Notes: generated by a model from the sequence alone, not told the origin. 64,000 nt of DNA from Protonemura montana (GCA_947568835.1 OX387606.1:23367225-23431224); one strand, 5' to 3'. Positions 12,301 through 27,300 are shown, numbered from the stretch's first letter. Numbers and translations: made by a program.

Positions 12301-15300
12301 CACCCTGCGACGCCGCGCTCGAGTAATATTATATTTTCTCAACCTACATTTACCCTATCTGCTGTTGACACCGTCTCATCATTTAGGTGCTCAGCCCAGC
12401 AATAAAATGGAACAGTTCGCGCTCGCCGTTGCGCTACCTACAAGCCCACGGGCCCAGAGCGCTACTGCACTCACTGCACAGGGAGTCGAACGCCCTCCCC
12501 GAAGCGCGCTTGCCGTGCAAAATGCACGCCATTTAAATGCATGAACGTAGCATGAAATACCGCGACTTATCAATCTGGATTTGCTTACAAATGCTCTCGA
12601 TTCGAATGAATTACCGTGCAACGAACGCCTTTGCGACCCCGAAAAGCATTACTCACAAACAGGGCTGCACATCGCGACAGACAAAAAAAAAAAAAACAGA
12701 AAGGCATTGTCAAAGCAATTAATCGCAAAACAATAATGAAACATTAAACCGTCAGATATAATACAAATGACAGACTGTTGGCTTGTTTATAGTAAATGAG
12801 TTAGCTCGTTCCATAATAAATGCATGAATCAATCAGGCGCAACATGCACTATGTGGCCGTCGCTTCAAACAGTTCTTCTATATTAATGACGCGTCAACAA
12901 GACCTTGTTTATGAGCGATGGCCGTTAGCTGGTGGATCACTCACGGGGTGCGCTGCTCTATTATCATCGGCATCGGGTCGGCCGTGATTGTGGCGGTGCC
13001 GGCATGGCCGCCGAGTGTGCCTAATAGGTTTACCTCTGACATGTCAAACGTTGACATCTGACTACATTAATCTGCTCAATTTACGATTAATTACTCCTCA
13101 TTACGTGTGGCAGGTGGCATAGGGATATCAATTATTTTTAATTGTCTCGGTATTGTCGGTGCAATGGTACCGCAGGGCACTGTGATAGGAGAAAGGGGCG
13201 GCCCAAGCGGACGGGGTGGAAACTAATTTGTGGTGAAAGCACTGGGGGGGTGCGTGTGCTGGATCGGGAAGAGTTTCATTTTCGCTAAACAAATAGTTGC
13301 GTGTCATATTTATATAAAAAAAAAAAAAAATTGCTTCCTTTGTGTGTGCGTTGACTAAATAAGCTGTCACTTTTTTTTGACAGTATAATTCGGTCGGCCC
13401 ACATGTGAAAGTTCAGGTTCACTCCGAATATTACCGGTTAGAGCTGGTGCTAGATCAATAAACAGCATAGAGTAGCACCACAAGAGCCCAGAGCTGGAGC
13501 ACACAGCTATAGGTAGGTATGCGCTCGAATCAAACATTTTCATACCCCTATTATTTCAATGAGGGATCAAGTCCCGAATACTCTCGCCTTAATGAGTTTT
13601 TTGTTCGGCACTCACAGAAAATTAAAACGGAGATGTGGTCCAGCTGGTTCAAGAGTAAACCAAATGACCGAACCTCGATGGTTCAACGGGATTTGACGCT
13701 GATCGAACAAATACCTCGCTCGCTGTTTGCTGTCCCGGATTCAGCGACCCACACGTGTTTGCTAAATCGTCCACATGCACCCCACATGCACCCCACATGC
13801 ACCCTTTGCATGGCTGTTTTAGACGGCAGTCTTACGTTTACAGATTCGGTCAAATAAACATATGGGGATTTCACTGTCGACCGGCGACAAACGCACACAA
13901 TATCTGCGCATAAAAATTGGGTCAAATTTAAAAATACATTCCATGAATATAAGAAGTTAATAGGCTGACAAAGTATATTAACACAACACCTGTTGCAGTG
14001 TTTTATATTTGATAAATAGATTATTTTATTATTTATCTCATCTCTAAATTATTATATTCAGACTTTCACCGTGTAATGTTCCTGTATTGGTTTTTGAACT
14101 ACGAATAATAAATAAATAAAGTACTAATTTTAGCCAAACAGAGTGATTTTTTTCACTCTGCATTGCTGCCAGATGACAGCGAACAAGCGTGGCACGGTGC
14201 ACAAGGCTGGGCGACATCGGGGCACAAATTCTGTCAAGGATGACAGCGGTTTTGACGAGACAGCAAACATGGACGTGTGACGCAGTCCCAAACCACGACA
14301 TCACAATGTGCCATCACGGATTTCGGGAGGGCTGCAAAAAAAATCCCCGCGTTGTCGCTAGGTCTTGGTCTTGCCGCGATTCGAAACAAGGTACAAAGGT
14401 CAACCTTCAAAAGGTAGTATACGAATAGAAAAATGTGTTTATTATCCCCGAACCTAGCACGCAAAAGTAAGTAACCTTTCTGGCTTCATTGTTAATTTAC
14501 TTCCTGATTGCTTTGCCCTATGCTTTGATGGTTACATCAGACTTTGTTGATTTCAGTTTCAAAGGTCGCTTATTATGATCAAAGTCTGCATTTTTTTTGT
14601 GATTTTTTTTTTTTTAATCGTTTCTCTATGCGCTATTTTCAAAGGGAGATTGACTCTAATGATCTGCGTATCCGACGCGTTTTACCACGCCACACTCTTT
14701 AAAAGGGCTAACGCGCATCTTGCATCGAGGTCCTTTTCAAACCCTAAACCCTGGGTCCGATTCGACTCACAGCTGAGGATCGCTGCTCCAGTCACTGCCC
14801 CCGTGTATACGAGACCAGCCACAAGCAAGCCGGCCCGACCCATGACATTGCAGTGTTGTGATGTGAGCGCCCACAAGGGAATACACGGTTGCCATGTTTC
14901 ATAGCTAACCAAGCGTCTGGTCTGAGATTCCCTATGCAAGATCACATGTTCTAGGCTTGTATAGGCTGTTTCGCATCAGGCGGCAAGTCAACATGGCCGC
15001 CGGCGTGGTAGGGTAGAATGGAGGTGAACGACTAAACTCAAACAGTAGTAGCGTTAAGTGTGCAGGTTCTAGGTGGAGACAGAACGTTGATGTTAAACCG
15101 TTGAGTGTGCAGGTTCTAGGTAGAGACAGAACGTTGATGTTAAACCGTTGAGTGTGCAGGTTCTAGGTGGAGACAGAACGTTGATGTTAAACCGTTGAGT
15201 GTGCAGGTTCTAGGTAGAGACAGAACGTTTATGTTAAACCGTTGAGTGTGTAGGTTCTAGGTAGAGGCAGAACGTTAATGTTAAACCGTTGAGTGTGCAG

Positions 15301-18300
15301 GTTCTAGGTAGAGACAGAACGTTAATGTTAAACCGTTGAGTGTGCAGGTTCTAGGTAGAGACAGAACGTTGATGTTAAACCGTTGAGTGTGCAGGTTCTA
15401 GGTAGAGACAGAACGTTAATGTTAAACCGTTGAGTGTGCAGGTTCTAGGTAGAGACAGAACGTTGATGTTAAACCGTTGAGTGTGCAGGTTCTAGGTAGA
15501 GACAGAACGTTGATGTTAAACCGTTGAGTGTGCAGGTTCAAGGTAGAGACAGAACGTTGATGTTAAACCGTTGAGTGTGCAGGTTCAAGGTAGAGACAGA
15601 ACGTTGATGTTAAACCGTTGAGTGTGCAGGTTCTAGGTAGAGACAGAACGTTAATGTGGAACCGTTAAGTGTGCAGGTTTTAGGTAGAGGCAGAACGTTA
15701 ATGTTACAGTTTCTGCGTGAAATATGGCCACCAAATGACTACCTTACCGACAAAAATGCAGAGTACCGGAACATCACGTTACGTGGAGCCACTGTCGTTT
15801 GAAATTACATTTCGATATTTCTCGTAGGTTACTCGTTTTTGAATATCATTACGTGTATATCAATCGTTGAGGTAAACATTGGTGGAGATCTTTTGAGCAT
15901 GAAAAGTCTCAAAAGCGAGTAACCTACAAGAAATATCGAATTTAAATTTCATACGACAGTGGTTCCACTTAACGGCGTGTTCCGGTACTCTGCATTTTTG
16001 TCGGTAAAGTAGTCAGATGGCGGCCTTCTTTCACGCAGAAACTTAAACATTAACGTGCTGTCTCTACCTACAACCTACACACTCAACGGTTCTAGCGCAT
16101 GAGCTACAGGGCTCCCATTCTGCGACTTCTTCCCGGTTGTTTGGGGGTTACCAACTAGGTAAATCTTAGGAATGAGCAGTGTCGCGTTCAAGGATGAGCG
16201 CGTCGAAACAGATTCTCATATATTTCTAAGCGTGAGACAAACACCGATCCACTCCGGGTGTACCCCGAAATAAACTACTCGATTTTATTTTGTTTTGTTC
16301 TAGCTGTGTCTAGGGCAGCGGGCCGAACTGCTAGTCAATTGCAGCAGTGGCAAAAAACAGTGAAAAAAAGCTGCAAAACGTTTAAACCTGGAGGGCAAAA
16401 TGCAGATATTTACAGTAATTAGTTACTTTCCGTTAACTTTGACATCATTCTCCAGGTTTCGCTTTCAAGATTTCGAAGGTGCGAACTGCAAATTTGATCC
16501 AAATTGGTGCCGCCGTTGAGTGGATGGGTGGAGATCATACAAACACAAAAAAATAAATTTCCGGTTTTAAAATCGTGTTTCCTTGTAAATAAACCTGTAG
16601 CCGTGGGACCCAATACACTTACCGTGCACGTCAACGCATCCGACCTGCTTCTTCATGACGCTGGTGTTGATTTGACACATGTAGCACCCACGGTCAGTCT
16701 CCTTCACCTGTCGGATGTGCAACTGCCACGTGTGCGCGGTGTCATGCGAAACACTGATGCGTGAGTTGTGCGTGACCACGCGTGTATGCAGCGTCAGTAT
16801 GGTCTGGTCCTCCACGCGCAGCCATCCGACCTGAAAATAACCAATCATTCACTTGAGCAACTGCAGATGACCAATCAGCCAATCGGTCACATTTCTCATT
16901 TCCTTAACAGCTTTTGTCACAATAAACCGAACGGTTTGGCGTGTTGGAAACACCGGTTCTCCTGATATCACCGAAGTTAAGCAACACTGCGCTGAGTCGG
17001 GTATTGGATGGATGACCATCATACACATGACCCATGACCAGTTCTGTTTGGGAGACAGGTTGGAGGGATGAAAGTTAAGCAACACTGCGCTGGGTCAGGT
17101 ATTGGATCGGTGATCATCATACACATGGCCAGTTCTGTTCGGGAGAGAGGTTGGGGGGATGAAAGTTAGTGCAGCAACTTCACTCGCTATGCTTATCAAC
17201 CTCTCGACAGCATGGATTTGTAAAGGGATCCTGTTATTTGAGTTGTATCGACTTTCGGAAAGGACGTTGAACCAGTGATTTCCTTGATGTTCTTCGACAG
17301 GAGCAAGCTATTTTCCGCCACATGTTGTTTTTCCTAGTTAGATAATCAGGTTGATTTTATCATGATCCTCATTATCAATCACTCATTCACCGACGCCCCC
17401 AGACCAGTTGTCAAAACCACAAATAAAATCATCAACGTTGACCCTTAATGGTTGGTCCCCAAATTTTGACCCCACATCCGACCAGTGGGCCTGCGTTCCT
17501 TTTTAATGGAACATGGACCCCTGTTTTTACCGCGCAAATCGAGCGTTTTTTCAAAGTATTTTGTGACAAGAGTATCGGTTTCTATCTTGCATTACACCTG
17601 CTGCTTTCTCTCTCCGACCAAAACAGTTGTTGGGTCCCAGCCGTTCGGGGCAGGCTCCCCGTGAAACGCCTCTCCCCGTGAAGACTCAAGTTTCAGTAGC
17701 AGCCCCTGGCTTGTGACTAACGCCGCCAAGATCTAATACTGGATCGTCATGTTTTTCTTTGATGTTAGCAAGCTAATTAAAGGGTGTATGGGTTCGAGTC
17801 CGAGCTGTCTCCTGCAAAAGATACCGTCTCGTAAACTAGTATATCTACAAATTACAAGTTTCTCAAAGATGGATCTACCATTTTTATTCTAGTTACGAAA
17901 TTTAATTCAATTTTTTCCCACAGATTACTCGCATTCAAGGCGCGATAAAACAATCTTAATAAATGCAAAACCCGATGGCTGCAAGCGCCATCCGGCGACG
18001 TTAACCGTTACCACGCGTTGCCGGCTCGTTAACTTAGCAGAACGTAAAACATTAGCGCTAAGACTCTCACTAAACTAAAATACCCAACGACAGGACGTTT
18101 AGCGTTAGTGCTGGGACTCTGACTAAACTTAAATATCCAATGGCAGGACGTTTAGCATTAGTGCTGGCACTCTGACTAAACCTGTAAACCCAATGGCAGG
18201 ACGTTTAGCATTAGTGCTGAGACTCTGACTAAACCTGTAAACCCAATGGCAGGACGTTTAGCATTAGTGCTGTGACTCTGACTAAACCTGTAAACCCAAT

Positions 18301-21300
18301 GTCAGGACGTTTAGCACCAGTACTGGAACTCTGACTAAACTTAAATACCGTATGTCAGGACGTTTAGCATTAGCGCTGTGACACTGACTAAACCTGTTAA
18401 CCTTATGGCAGGACGTTTAGCATTAGTGCTGTGACTCTGACTATATGGCAGGAGCGTAGGACGTATTTGTGGTTCTTTTTGGCGGAACGTGGAAAAGGTG
18501 ACCTAGTCTTCCCGAGCGCAACACGTAGGCAGCTTTCGCTAGCATCGAGTTGGGACCTGTACGGTTGAAAAACCCTCTAGAATATGGGACGAGCAACATA
18601 TCAATTTGAGACGGTATGTCATGTCGGAGACAGGGCTAAACTGTCGGCAGCAACTTCTGCAAACTCTCAACTCGCGAAGAGATACTCTCAGCGTAATTAC
18701 TCGAGGAAACGTAAAGAAGCTCCAGTCGTTTTCTTTTTGAATTAGGAAACTTGCAGAGCAAACATCTTTCTAAATACGTATACTACCTGAACAAAATCTA
18801 ACTTTTAACGTATTTTTCGCGAGGTGATTTCAGATTTTTACAAAATATTTTTAATGCGTGGAATCGAATACAGCGAAGTGTAGTCATTTAACAAATTGAG
18901 TTAGAATTAATGAAGCTCCAGATGAAAACATGGAATAACTGACATTCTCCGAAGTACGCTTCAATGCTGCAAACAGTTTGTCCACAATTTAATCAATTGA
19001 TTAAAAAAGCTTTCATAACAGAGATGTATTTAAAAAAATTCAAAGGAAAACAGTGCCAATCTGACTTTTATTAGCGGAAAACCAGATTTTCCGTAGTAAA
19101 CAAGGAGACGGCGAAAAAAAAGGCGAACTCAGCCGACGACAATCTGTCCCAGCTGCACCGGCAGACGCCGCTATTGTCTGTTAGTCCGCTCGCTATTGTG
19201 TAAACCTCGCTGCAAAACTTTATATTTTATTCAAACATCCTTTTGATATCGTGATTCGTGAAATCAGAGAAACGCCGCGAAACCGTTGCCCTGAGATATC
19301 CGTGGGATACTCCGGGCGTAACACGACGCAGCCCCCGAGTCTATATGGCAACAAACTTATTACAAATTCATGATCTACCCGTGTGCTAGGATATGAGAAA
19401 ACTTGTGTACTTATGTTTCGATTCCATTTTAATCTGTCAGGATTTATTGCCGGAGAGAAGACTCTGAGGGAGACAGCGCATGTGTGTGTGTGTGCGTGCG
19501 TTTTAATTGTAAATCGTTCAAACCTCTGGGGTATCGAGACCGTAAAGCCATGACTGAGAACCGCGAACAATTCGGAAACGTAAGCCAAGACTCTAGCGGT
19601 GGATTTAAAAGCGGAATCCAAGCCAGCTCCACTCAACATAATGTTATACAAATTCCCTTGATTGCATTAAGCCATAGTTATATACCCCACTCTTTTTTGG
19701 TGTTGCCAGCCAGCCAAAGCTTTAGTGCGCATAAATTCATGTATGAACCACCATAGCAATGGGTTATAAATATTATGTGGACGCGTAGTGGGTAATGAAA
19801 TATTCCAGTACAGACAGTAAATTACATTTAGCATGTCCAGTAACCAGCTAATTGTTGCTAAATACAAAGGGTATGTCATATAGCGAGTGGGCTTTTGGGT
19901 CTATTCAGGACTAAACGGTTGCAAGTACACCATATTCCGCATGCCAGTAATGCGAGGACATTTTGCGGATATCGAGTCTCGTGTATGTACCAATTCGTAT
20001 GGCTGCAACGAATGCACTTTTGCATTTGCATCTCGTTACCCCGGGTATGTCACACAAGGCATAATTTAATTAAAACGGTGGATATAAATCGAATTTCATG
20101 CGCTCGCGTAAATAATACCTTGATATGCGTAAATAAGCCGACGCAAAATTGGAGTCGTCGTTGTAATGGAGCTTTAAATCGGCGCTGATGCTGGCGGGAA
20201 ATTAGTGAAACTAGTTCGGTTACACGGTGGGATTTTTAGACAACAAAAAAAAAACAGGTGTTATGATGAAACACTGATTGAATTGGCGCAAGTTGTCCAA
20301 TTTGTAGTTGAATGGTGGATAGAGAGCATGCATTTCAGAGTCATTTCACTCCGGGCTAAAATATTATAAAGCAAACCTTATGGAATATGAATGGATCGTG
20401 TAACTTTTCCTCTTTACAGATTCGAGTTCAGCAAAAAAAAAAAAAAACGACGCTGCGCTCTGTGTAAACTGCTCCGTTAAACTTCAATCTATCGCGCGGA
20501 GAAATAGAAAAAAAAAATCAAACATAAAACAGACGCGACGTGTATTTTAAAACGTGCGAACCAAAGCGTGATCAAAAGTAACATTTTCAATATCGCCAGC
20601 GACGAGAGACGTGACGGGTCGTGTTGAAAATGACGTGATGCTGCCGGAGCGAGGGAAAGATTTGTTTTAATTACGTGATTGATTATCAACTTAATCCGGT
20701 TGACGCAAGGATTCTGTCACAACAATAGGCAAACGACTCGAGCACGGCCTGCTTTATTTCCCCGGAGTCGACCAGCATCGAGGGGGCGCGTGTCGCCGCG
20801 CGTATTTTTTTAAATAATTCACCCGATTTTCGTGCCCACAACCGAATTCCACGCCGCCAAGTGCAGAAAAACCGAACTGTGTTTTTATAATTCAATTATC
20901 GACGGGCAAAGAGACCACACACGCGCGCGCAAAACGGTCTGTCGTTGACAAGATAATTGTATGTACGTTCTGCACCTTGCGCCAGTTGGAAAAAAAAAAA
21001 ACGAACCCGCTTTGTCTAATTACAGCAAGTGTGACGTGGCCGCTCTAGAATACGCGTGGGTCGCAACTGTGAACGTGCGTTCACGACCAATCGCAGCACG
21101 ACCGAGGCGACAAAACGCGAGCACGCACTGGATTTTTGTCTTCGAAAAGCTATTGTCGTCAGCACTTCCGCGCGATTAATCAAGGAGCGACACCGGCGGC
21201 GCCGGCGAGCGACTTTCACCGACGTTGGTCGGTGTTGATTGCCCCGCACTCTGCCAGCCCACATCGCCGCGGCGCCTTTCACCGCACCAAAGAGATGTAA

Positions 21301-24300
21301 AATTATGTCGACTAGCGATTCGAACAATACCCAATGTACCGTCCATCACGGGATGCGGGAGGCTGGGGGAGGACTCTGCCCCCCCCCAGCCCCCCCAATC
21401 ACCGTGCGCCCCGAGCACAGTGGCAACGTCGCGTTCACGCACTCCATTGGGTCACGATTTTGCTCTTCCATGCGTATTCGCACAACGTATTCACATGGCG
21501 ACGCGGGCAACACACAAAAACAATGGACAAACATTTTGTAAAAAAATCTTGATTTTTTGAGATTAGTATTGTTTAGTGTCCCGAGGGGTGGTCGCACAAT
21601 AAACAAAAAAAACAAACAAGCGCTCAACAATCTGCACGGATAATTTCCCGCCCTAATTTCCCGACCAACCATCCCATCCCATCGCGTACAGGAAAAGTGT
21701 TTTATGAAAAGCGACTTCGTGCTGTGAAAATGCGACGGGCGTCGATTTTCGCGGCGATTCCAAACAATGGTGCGCCTTTAAACGCCCCACCCCCTTGCGG
21801 CGGCGACGGGGGTCGGCGATTTGCGAGCATGGCAATGCACTTCGTGCGTTCCACGTCTGACGTCGTGACCCCTCCGCGAGGCCATCACGGCGAGATCCGA
21901 GACTTCTCAAATGCAAGACATATTTTTCTACAAATAAATGCGCTGAAGACGCTCTGGCTCCAGTAAAACTTTTCATGAGAATATTTACATAGGAATCTGC
22001 ATCTTGATCAAGCTATCAAACGAAATGAAAACGATATGAAATAATAACGTATACATTAAAGTGTTTAATACTATGCTAATCAGCCCGTTAAATATCTAAG
22101 CGGATACACGTCAAAGTTTCCAGGATCAAACACCGCCAAGCTCCTATATATCCTGAGTCTGCAAGGTGCGCTCGCCTCTTGTTTCGCTGCTTTCCGCCAA
22201 TCAGACAACGAAAGAAACGCGATTCGTTTAATTTCGCCGACGCGCTCGTTTCGCCGCATTGTGTGTTGCCGTGTTCCTCCGACGCAAGTGTGATTAAATG
22301 GCAGAGTGGGCCGACGAGAGGTCGGCGATGGTGTGGGGCTCCTCGAGGAGTAATATGCTGCTCGGTGGGTTTATTGCCAGCGTTCGCCGGCGTTTGTTTC
22401 GCATAAGATGGCGGAAAGTAACGTGCAAATAAGATTGGTCTGCTGTTGGTTGTGACGGCCACGGCGTGGGTAGGTCGGGTTAGTAGATGCAAGAGTAGAT
22501 GGCCACTTAAAGATGACTTACATCTTCCTGGCGCATTTGTCCGAATTGTAGACCGATTCCCAACTGAGCTTGGAATGTGTTCGATGTCCACGAAAGCATT
22601 GTTAGGTTCACTAACTTTTGGAACCCCAATAAGCGTACACAGATCTCAAAAGATCCGGGAGGCGGTGCTTTACAACAGAGAAAAAAAGTGAAGAAAATCA
22701 CAAGAAAGCCCTTAAAAAGTTGATGTAGATCAAAGTTAGTTCAGGTTGTTTTAGAAAGTGACATTTCATGAATTATCAATTTGAATGTTTCCGAATCGGA
22801 GCGCTGATTCCAGAAGTGGCAGGTGTCGAGTCAGGTGAGACAGGTGTGCGCTTGCGTGTCACGATGTCGCTGGATCGTGAGATCGGGGCACAGCAATAAG
22901 ATCAGCTTCGCCAATGACGGGCTAGAAGTTAAATTATTCGCGTCCATCTCGTGGCTCCGCTTTGCCAGCCGGGTCAAAGAGGAATATTAATTCGTTTAAC
23001 CATTCACAAAAGAAAGAGTTCGGAAACGTTTAAATATAATTATTGTTCGGGACGCTAGAAGAATGGGATTTTAAGAGCAATTATTGTAACTCTCCGACGA
23101 AATTAAATCACGAATTACTAATTAGTCTTCCGGCCAAAAAAAAGTTGTGCAATAAAAGTTCCCGTCCGGGGCTCGAGAATGTGAAATGTTTCGAGTGTTC
23201 CTGAACGGGAAGGGGGCGAATAATTACATGTCGAGACGAACGATGCGAAGAGTTTCCCGAACTGCGATTGTCTTCCCCCCCTATTCCTTCGTGTAACGGT
23301 CGGGAGAGAGAGAGAGAGAGCGGAGGAGGGGGGGATGAAGTCGTGCCGCCCCCTTCCTCCAGGGGCAGACACCTCAGTGTTGTCGGCCCCTTGGCCCGCC
23401 AGCATTTCAATCCGAGTAATGGATATGGAGATGCTGAATTATGATCGGTATTCAATATATAGCCGGGATCCGGCCGTGACGTCGCCTGGTTTTGGATCCC
23501 CCGGAGAAATCTGCATTATACACTAGATAACGACAAGAAGTTCCAGTCGCGTCGCAGCCCATCCAGCAGCTAAATATCGACCTTTGTTCGAATGAGCGAT
23601 GAGCGCTTGCAAGAGCGTGTAAAAAATATGAATCGGATGAGTGTTATCGCGTGGTCGTGGTCGCGGCTAGCCGGTCGCTGCTGATGGTTATGGCTGGCCC
23701 TTGTATGTAACTCCTGGTGAGGGTCGCTCTTCTGTGGTGTCAGGGCAAAGCATGCAACAAACGAGTTGGTGGGCGGTTTGCAATTTAATGATCATTATTA
23801 TAAAGCTTTCTATCTCGGTGATCCCTCGAGATTTTCTTCTTTGTTGTCGTCGTTAGTGCTGCTAGCCTTGAAGACGAGTTACACCTAACTGTAGGCTGCA
23901 AATGTTCCAAGTCTAGTTTAACGAACGTTTGCGGAAGCATTTGCAAAAGAAATGAGAGCTTTTAGTGTTAGTAAACGTGAATAATTGTTAGGCTGGATGT
24001 AAAAGTTGTATCAAACCAGAAATTCACATTTTTCCTGTCCCGAGGAAAACGTATTTTAGACTTTTCCCCTGAACGCAGCCCGCAGAGCAGCGAGCAATCA
24101 AATAAACATTGTGGGTTTAACGCGTAGAAACACACCGCGAGTTCGCATCTCAGGGGCCGGGATCTGTATGCTCCTAGACGCAGCCCGCAGAGCAGACTCG
24201 GCACCTCCACCGAAATTAACAAGTGTTCTTAAAGACCTCGAGCTAAATCCGTTTTTTTTTGTTGTTTTTAATTGAGAATAAGTGGACGCTTTCCTGTGCT

Positions 24301-27300
24301 CGTTTTTTTTTTTCATTTTACTCCTGAACGCAACCCGCAGTGCAAGGGCAACTTGGCACCTCCACCAAATATATGACGTTTCAATGCGTCCGTAATTCGG
24401 CTAATGGCCGACAATTAAGCAGGTCATTACTTTCTCAAGTGGCATCGCTGCAAACTGCTCCTGCTTCAAATTTCTATTACGCCTCCAGATCCTTAAAATA
24501 AATTCAAGGAACGAAGCCACGAAAAACCAGTTTTTTTACATTTTAGTTTAAAAATTCATTTTGTGTTAGCTTCGTATGCCACTGCGTCTTCACCTCGTCT
24601 CCTCGGCGACGAAATGACACGACGTGACGGTTGGCTAGCCCAACTCGGATCCTCTTTAAACTGGAAAGAAACCAGACGGCGATGGCCGGGGATATGGTCC
24701 ACACATTAGAGACACGTCACATCAGCACTTGTGAACGCCGCAAAAACCGTTGCTAGCTGCACATTACTTGCTCGACCAATTGCAGAAACGTCGACCAGGA
24801 CGACGACGTCCACCTAATTAGTGTCAAGTGGAGGTCGGTCAGAAAGTGGCCGGGGGCCGATCAACACAAAGTAGCTCGCGAGACGCTCCAGCGCGCTATG
24901 GTTGCAGACTCGTCGGGGCTTTCGTGCCCGCTCGGGTCACTCTAATGAATAGGTATGTGTCCGTCCTTTGTCGCGGACAAACTGGCTTATTACCGTCGAA
25001 CAGTTCACAACGGCACCCAAAGCCCGAGGAGAGGGAGACACGAGCCCACTCCGACGGCACGCGTCGATAACGCTCGTAACTAACATTGGGCCGCGTAATC
25101 GCGGGCCACCGTCGATAACGGCTCTGCGATTTGGGAAAACGGCGTATCTAGAATTCAATTATATTAATTGATAGCCCCCCCGGGGAAGATTTGCACGAGA
25201 CCAGGCGAGAGAGTATGTGGATATCAAATAATGTTTTATGAAATATATATGTTTGTCTGTTTCAGGTGCCATCGAGAGCAGCCGCGTAAACGCAGTCTCT
25301 TTGCACTAATTGAATTTTGATTTCCTCCAACATTGTTCGGATCACTGTTTACTTTCAAAGGGTATCTCCACCGCAGAAATAATTAATACCATTCGATTGC
25401 AAATGCATTGCCAGTAGTGAGATGGTTGTACGTTTTCCGATATTTTGTGAACTTCCTTCAGTACGTTCAGAACGTAGGTTAGCAACGCACCTAGCCAAGT
25501 CGCCTGCTGAGGTGTATGTATACACGTGCCAACTCGTGGGCTGTAACCGCACCAAGGTCCAGCATCGCCCTGCCCACAAAAGGCCGGGTGACCGCTGCGC
25601 CTATATTTGCAATCGGCGAGCACAAAAGGCGGCCGTGGGTTAATTAGACGTGATGGCGTATTTATTCAGTGCAGTAATTGTCAATACGGGCGCAGAGGTA
25701 CGGGACTGTCAATGTCCACGTCGTGAAAGCAAACAGAGCCGACGACCCGATGATATCTGCTAACAGCTCCATAGAATGATTTTAATTTTGCACCACGACG
25801 AGGGCGATAGTATCGCGAGTAATTATCATTTTACTAATTAAAATCAGGGCGACAGTGGGAAGCTGCGACGGGCGACTCTGCACTCTTTCCGGGTCGCCAT
25901 TTCCATGTTTGTGTTGGCAAGTCTGTGTACTGGCAGGCATGGCTGAATGGACGGACGCTCGCTCGCCAGAGTCGGTCAATTTAAAAATTAATTATTTGCT
26001 TGCATTCCCGGGAACACACGACTTTATAAAACCGGTTCTAATGCAAAGTTTCACACAGAAAACAACCGATAAAAAAGCTCAATTTCGCGGCATCGACTCC
26101 AGTAGTCGTTGACAATGTTTGCAAGAATTTTAAATGAGCAAAAACTGGCAGTACTCTCTGGCATACCAATAATAGTAAAATGAGCTTGTAAAGAGGTTTA
26201 ATTAGAGCGCATGAAGAATTGATGTGCATTACACGGATTGAAAACGCGTGCTTTCAGTAACAGTTTGACCCTCAGGCATACCCTGGTCTACCTTTGAACC
26301 TCCCACCTTTGTTGCACAAATGCAATCTTTGCTCGTAAATAACAACGCACCGGCTGGACCTGGCAGGACGGTAAACTTTGCGGAGATTCATATCTGCAAC
26401 CTTAACCACTGTTTACCAGTTTGCAAGTGTCCATTAATAACCCCAATAAGCCACCCACTGGTGGCAGCAAAGTGCTTGCAATCTCACCTTTCCCCCTGCC
26501 ACCACCGTCCCACCTTCCCACCCCCACCCCCAATGGCAGGCATTAGGAGGGGACACCGCAGACGCCGACGCCAACGCCTACCTTGTAATGCTCGAGGTCG
26601 GTCACCGAACAGCTCAGCGTCGCCTCGCGTCCCAGTGGCACCGTCACGTTCTTGATCGCCTCGCTAAAGTGCGGGTCGGCGCCTGACGCCACCGCCGCGA
26701 CGCTGGACGCCGCGACACCGCCGTCGCCTAGCACACAAAGGAAGCGTCGGTCAATGTCCAGGCTTTATTAAACCCAGCGTCGTCTGTCGGGATGACAGAG
26801 GCGTCGGCCAAGGGTGGGTGGGGGGCTTAGCAAAACTTCTGTGATTGCAATTAGGTGAAGGATCATCTTTACCTGTCTCGGGTTGGGTTCGGCGGGTGGG
26901 TAAGGGGAAAGATGAGGGGGGAGGGGGAGATTGACCCACGTTGACGGGAGCACAAAAGGTCGTCGTGGGACGCTCGTTCAGGGTGCTGGAAACAAAACTC
27001 CCAACTGGCCGGGGTTTGGGCGACAAACAAAACACAGTTTGCGCTTTTTTTTCATCGCACGACTCGCCGCCAGGCAGCGGGCCGAGCGGAAAATTTAGAT
27101 TTGAAATGGAAATAAATTGTGTCTCATTGTGTTATTTGCTAGCGAGTGCGTGTGCGAGTGTGCGTTGTTTTTTTTTCTGTACGGCTGAAGTTTAATCTCG
27201 CATCGTTTTCTCTGTAGACACCAGATTGTAAATTGGCAAAACAAACTTTCCCCCCGCCCCCCAGATTCTTTTTAATTAAACCGTATAATAATAAGTAAAT

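Larger units (their letters stand above)
11729..16622 (-). other. Intron 3 (4.9 kb)
   Basis: This intron lies between Ig1 and Ig2. Its main content is the foldback element with a 47-bp tandem array at 15051-16091. A three-copy 11-bp repeat (CACATGCACCC type) sits near 13780-13802. Confidence 0.9.
16831..26581 (-). other. Intron 2 (9.75 kb)
   Basis: The intron runs from donor AAG|GTAGGC to acceptor TTTTCAG and interrupts Ig1 in phase 0. It contains a 5S-derived element (16933-17440), the inverted 53-bp satellite array (18036-18456) and a cluster of a short AACGCAGCCCGCAGAGCA motif (24064-24370). Nothing else in it is recognisable. Confidence 0.9.

Noticed and set aside
17770..17835. tRNA-related fragment (GGGTTCGAGTCCGAG then GATACCGTCTCG)
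   Set aside because: B-box-like word and a GTCTC word are present, but no arms or target duplication; too short to assign.
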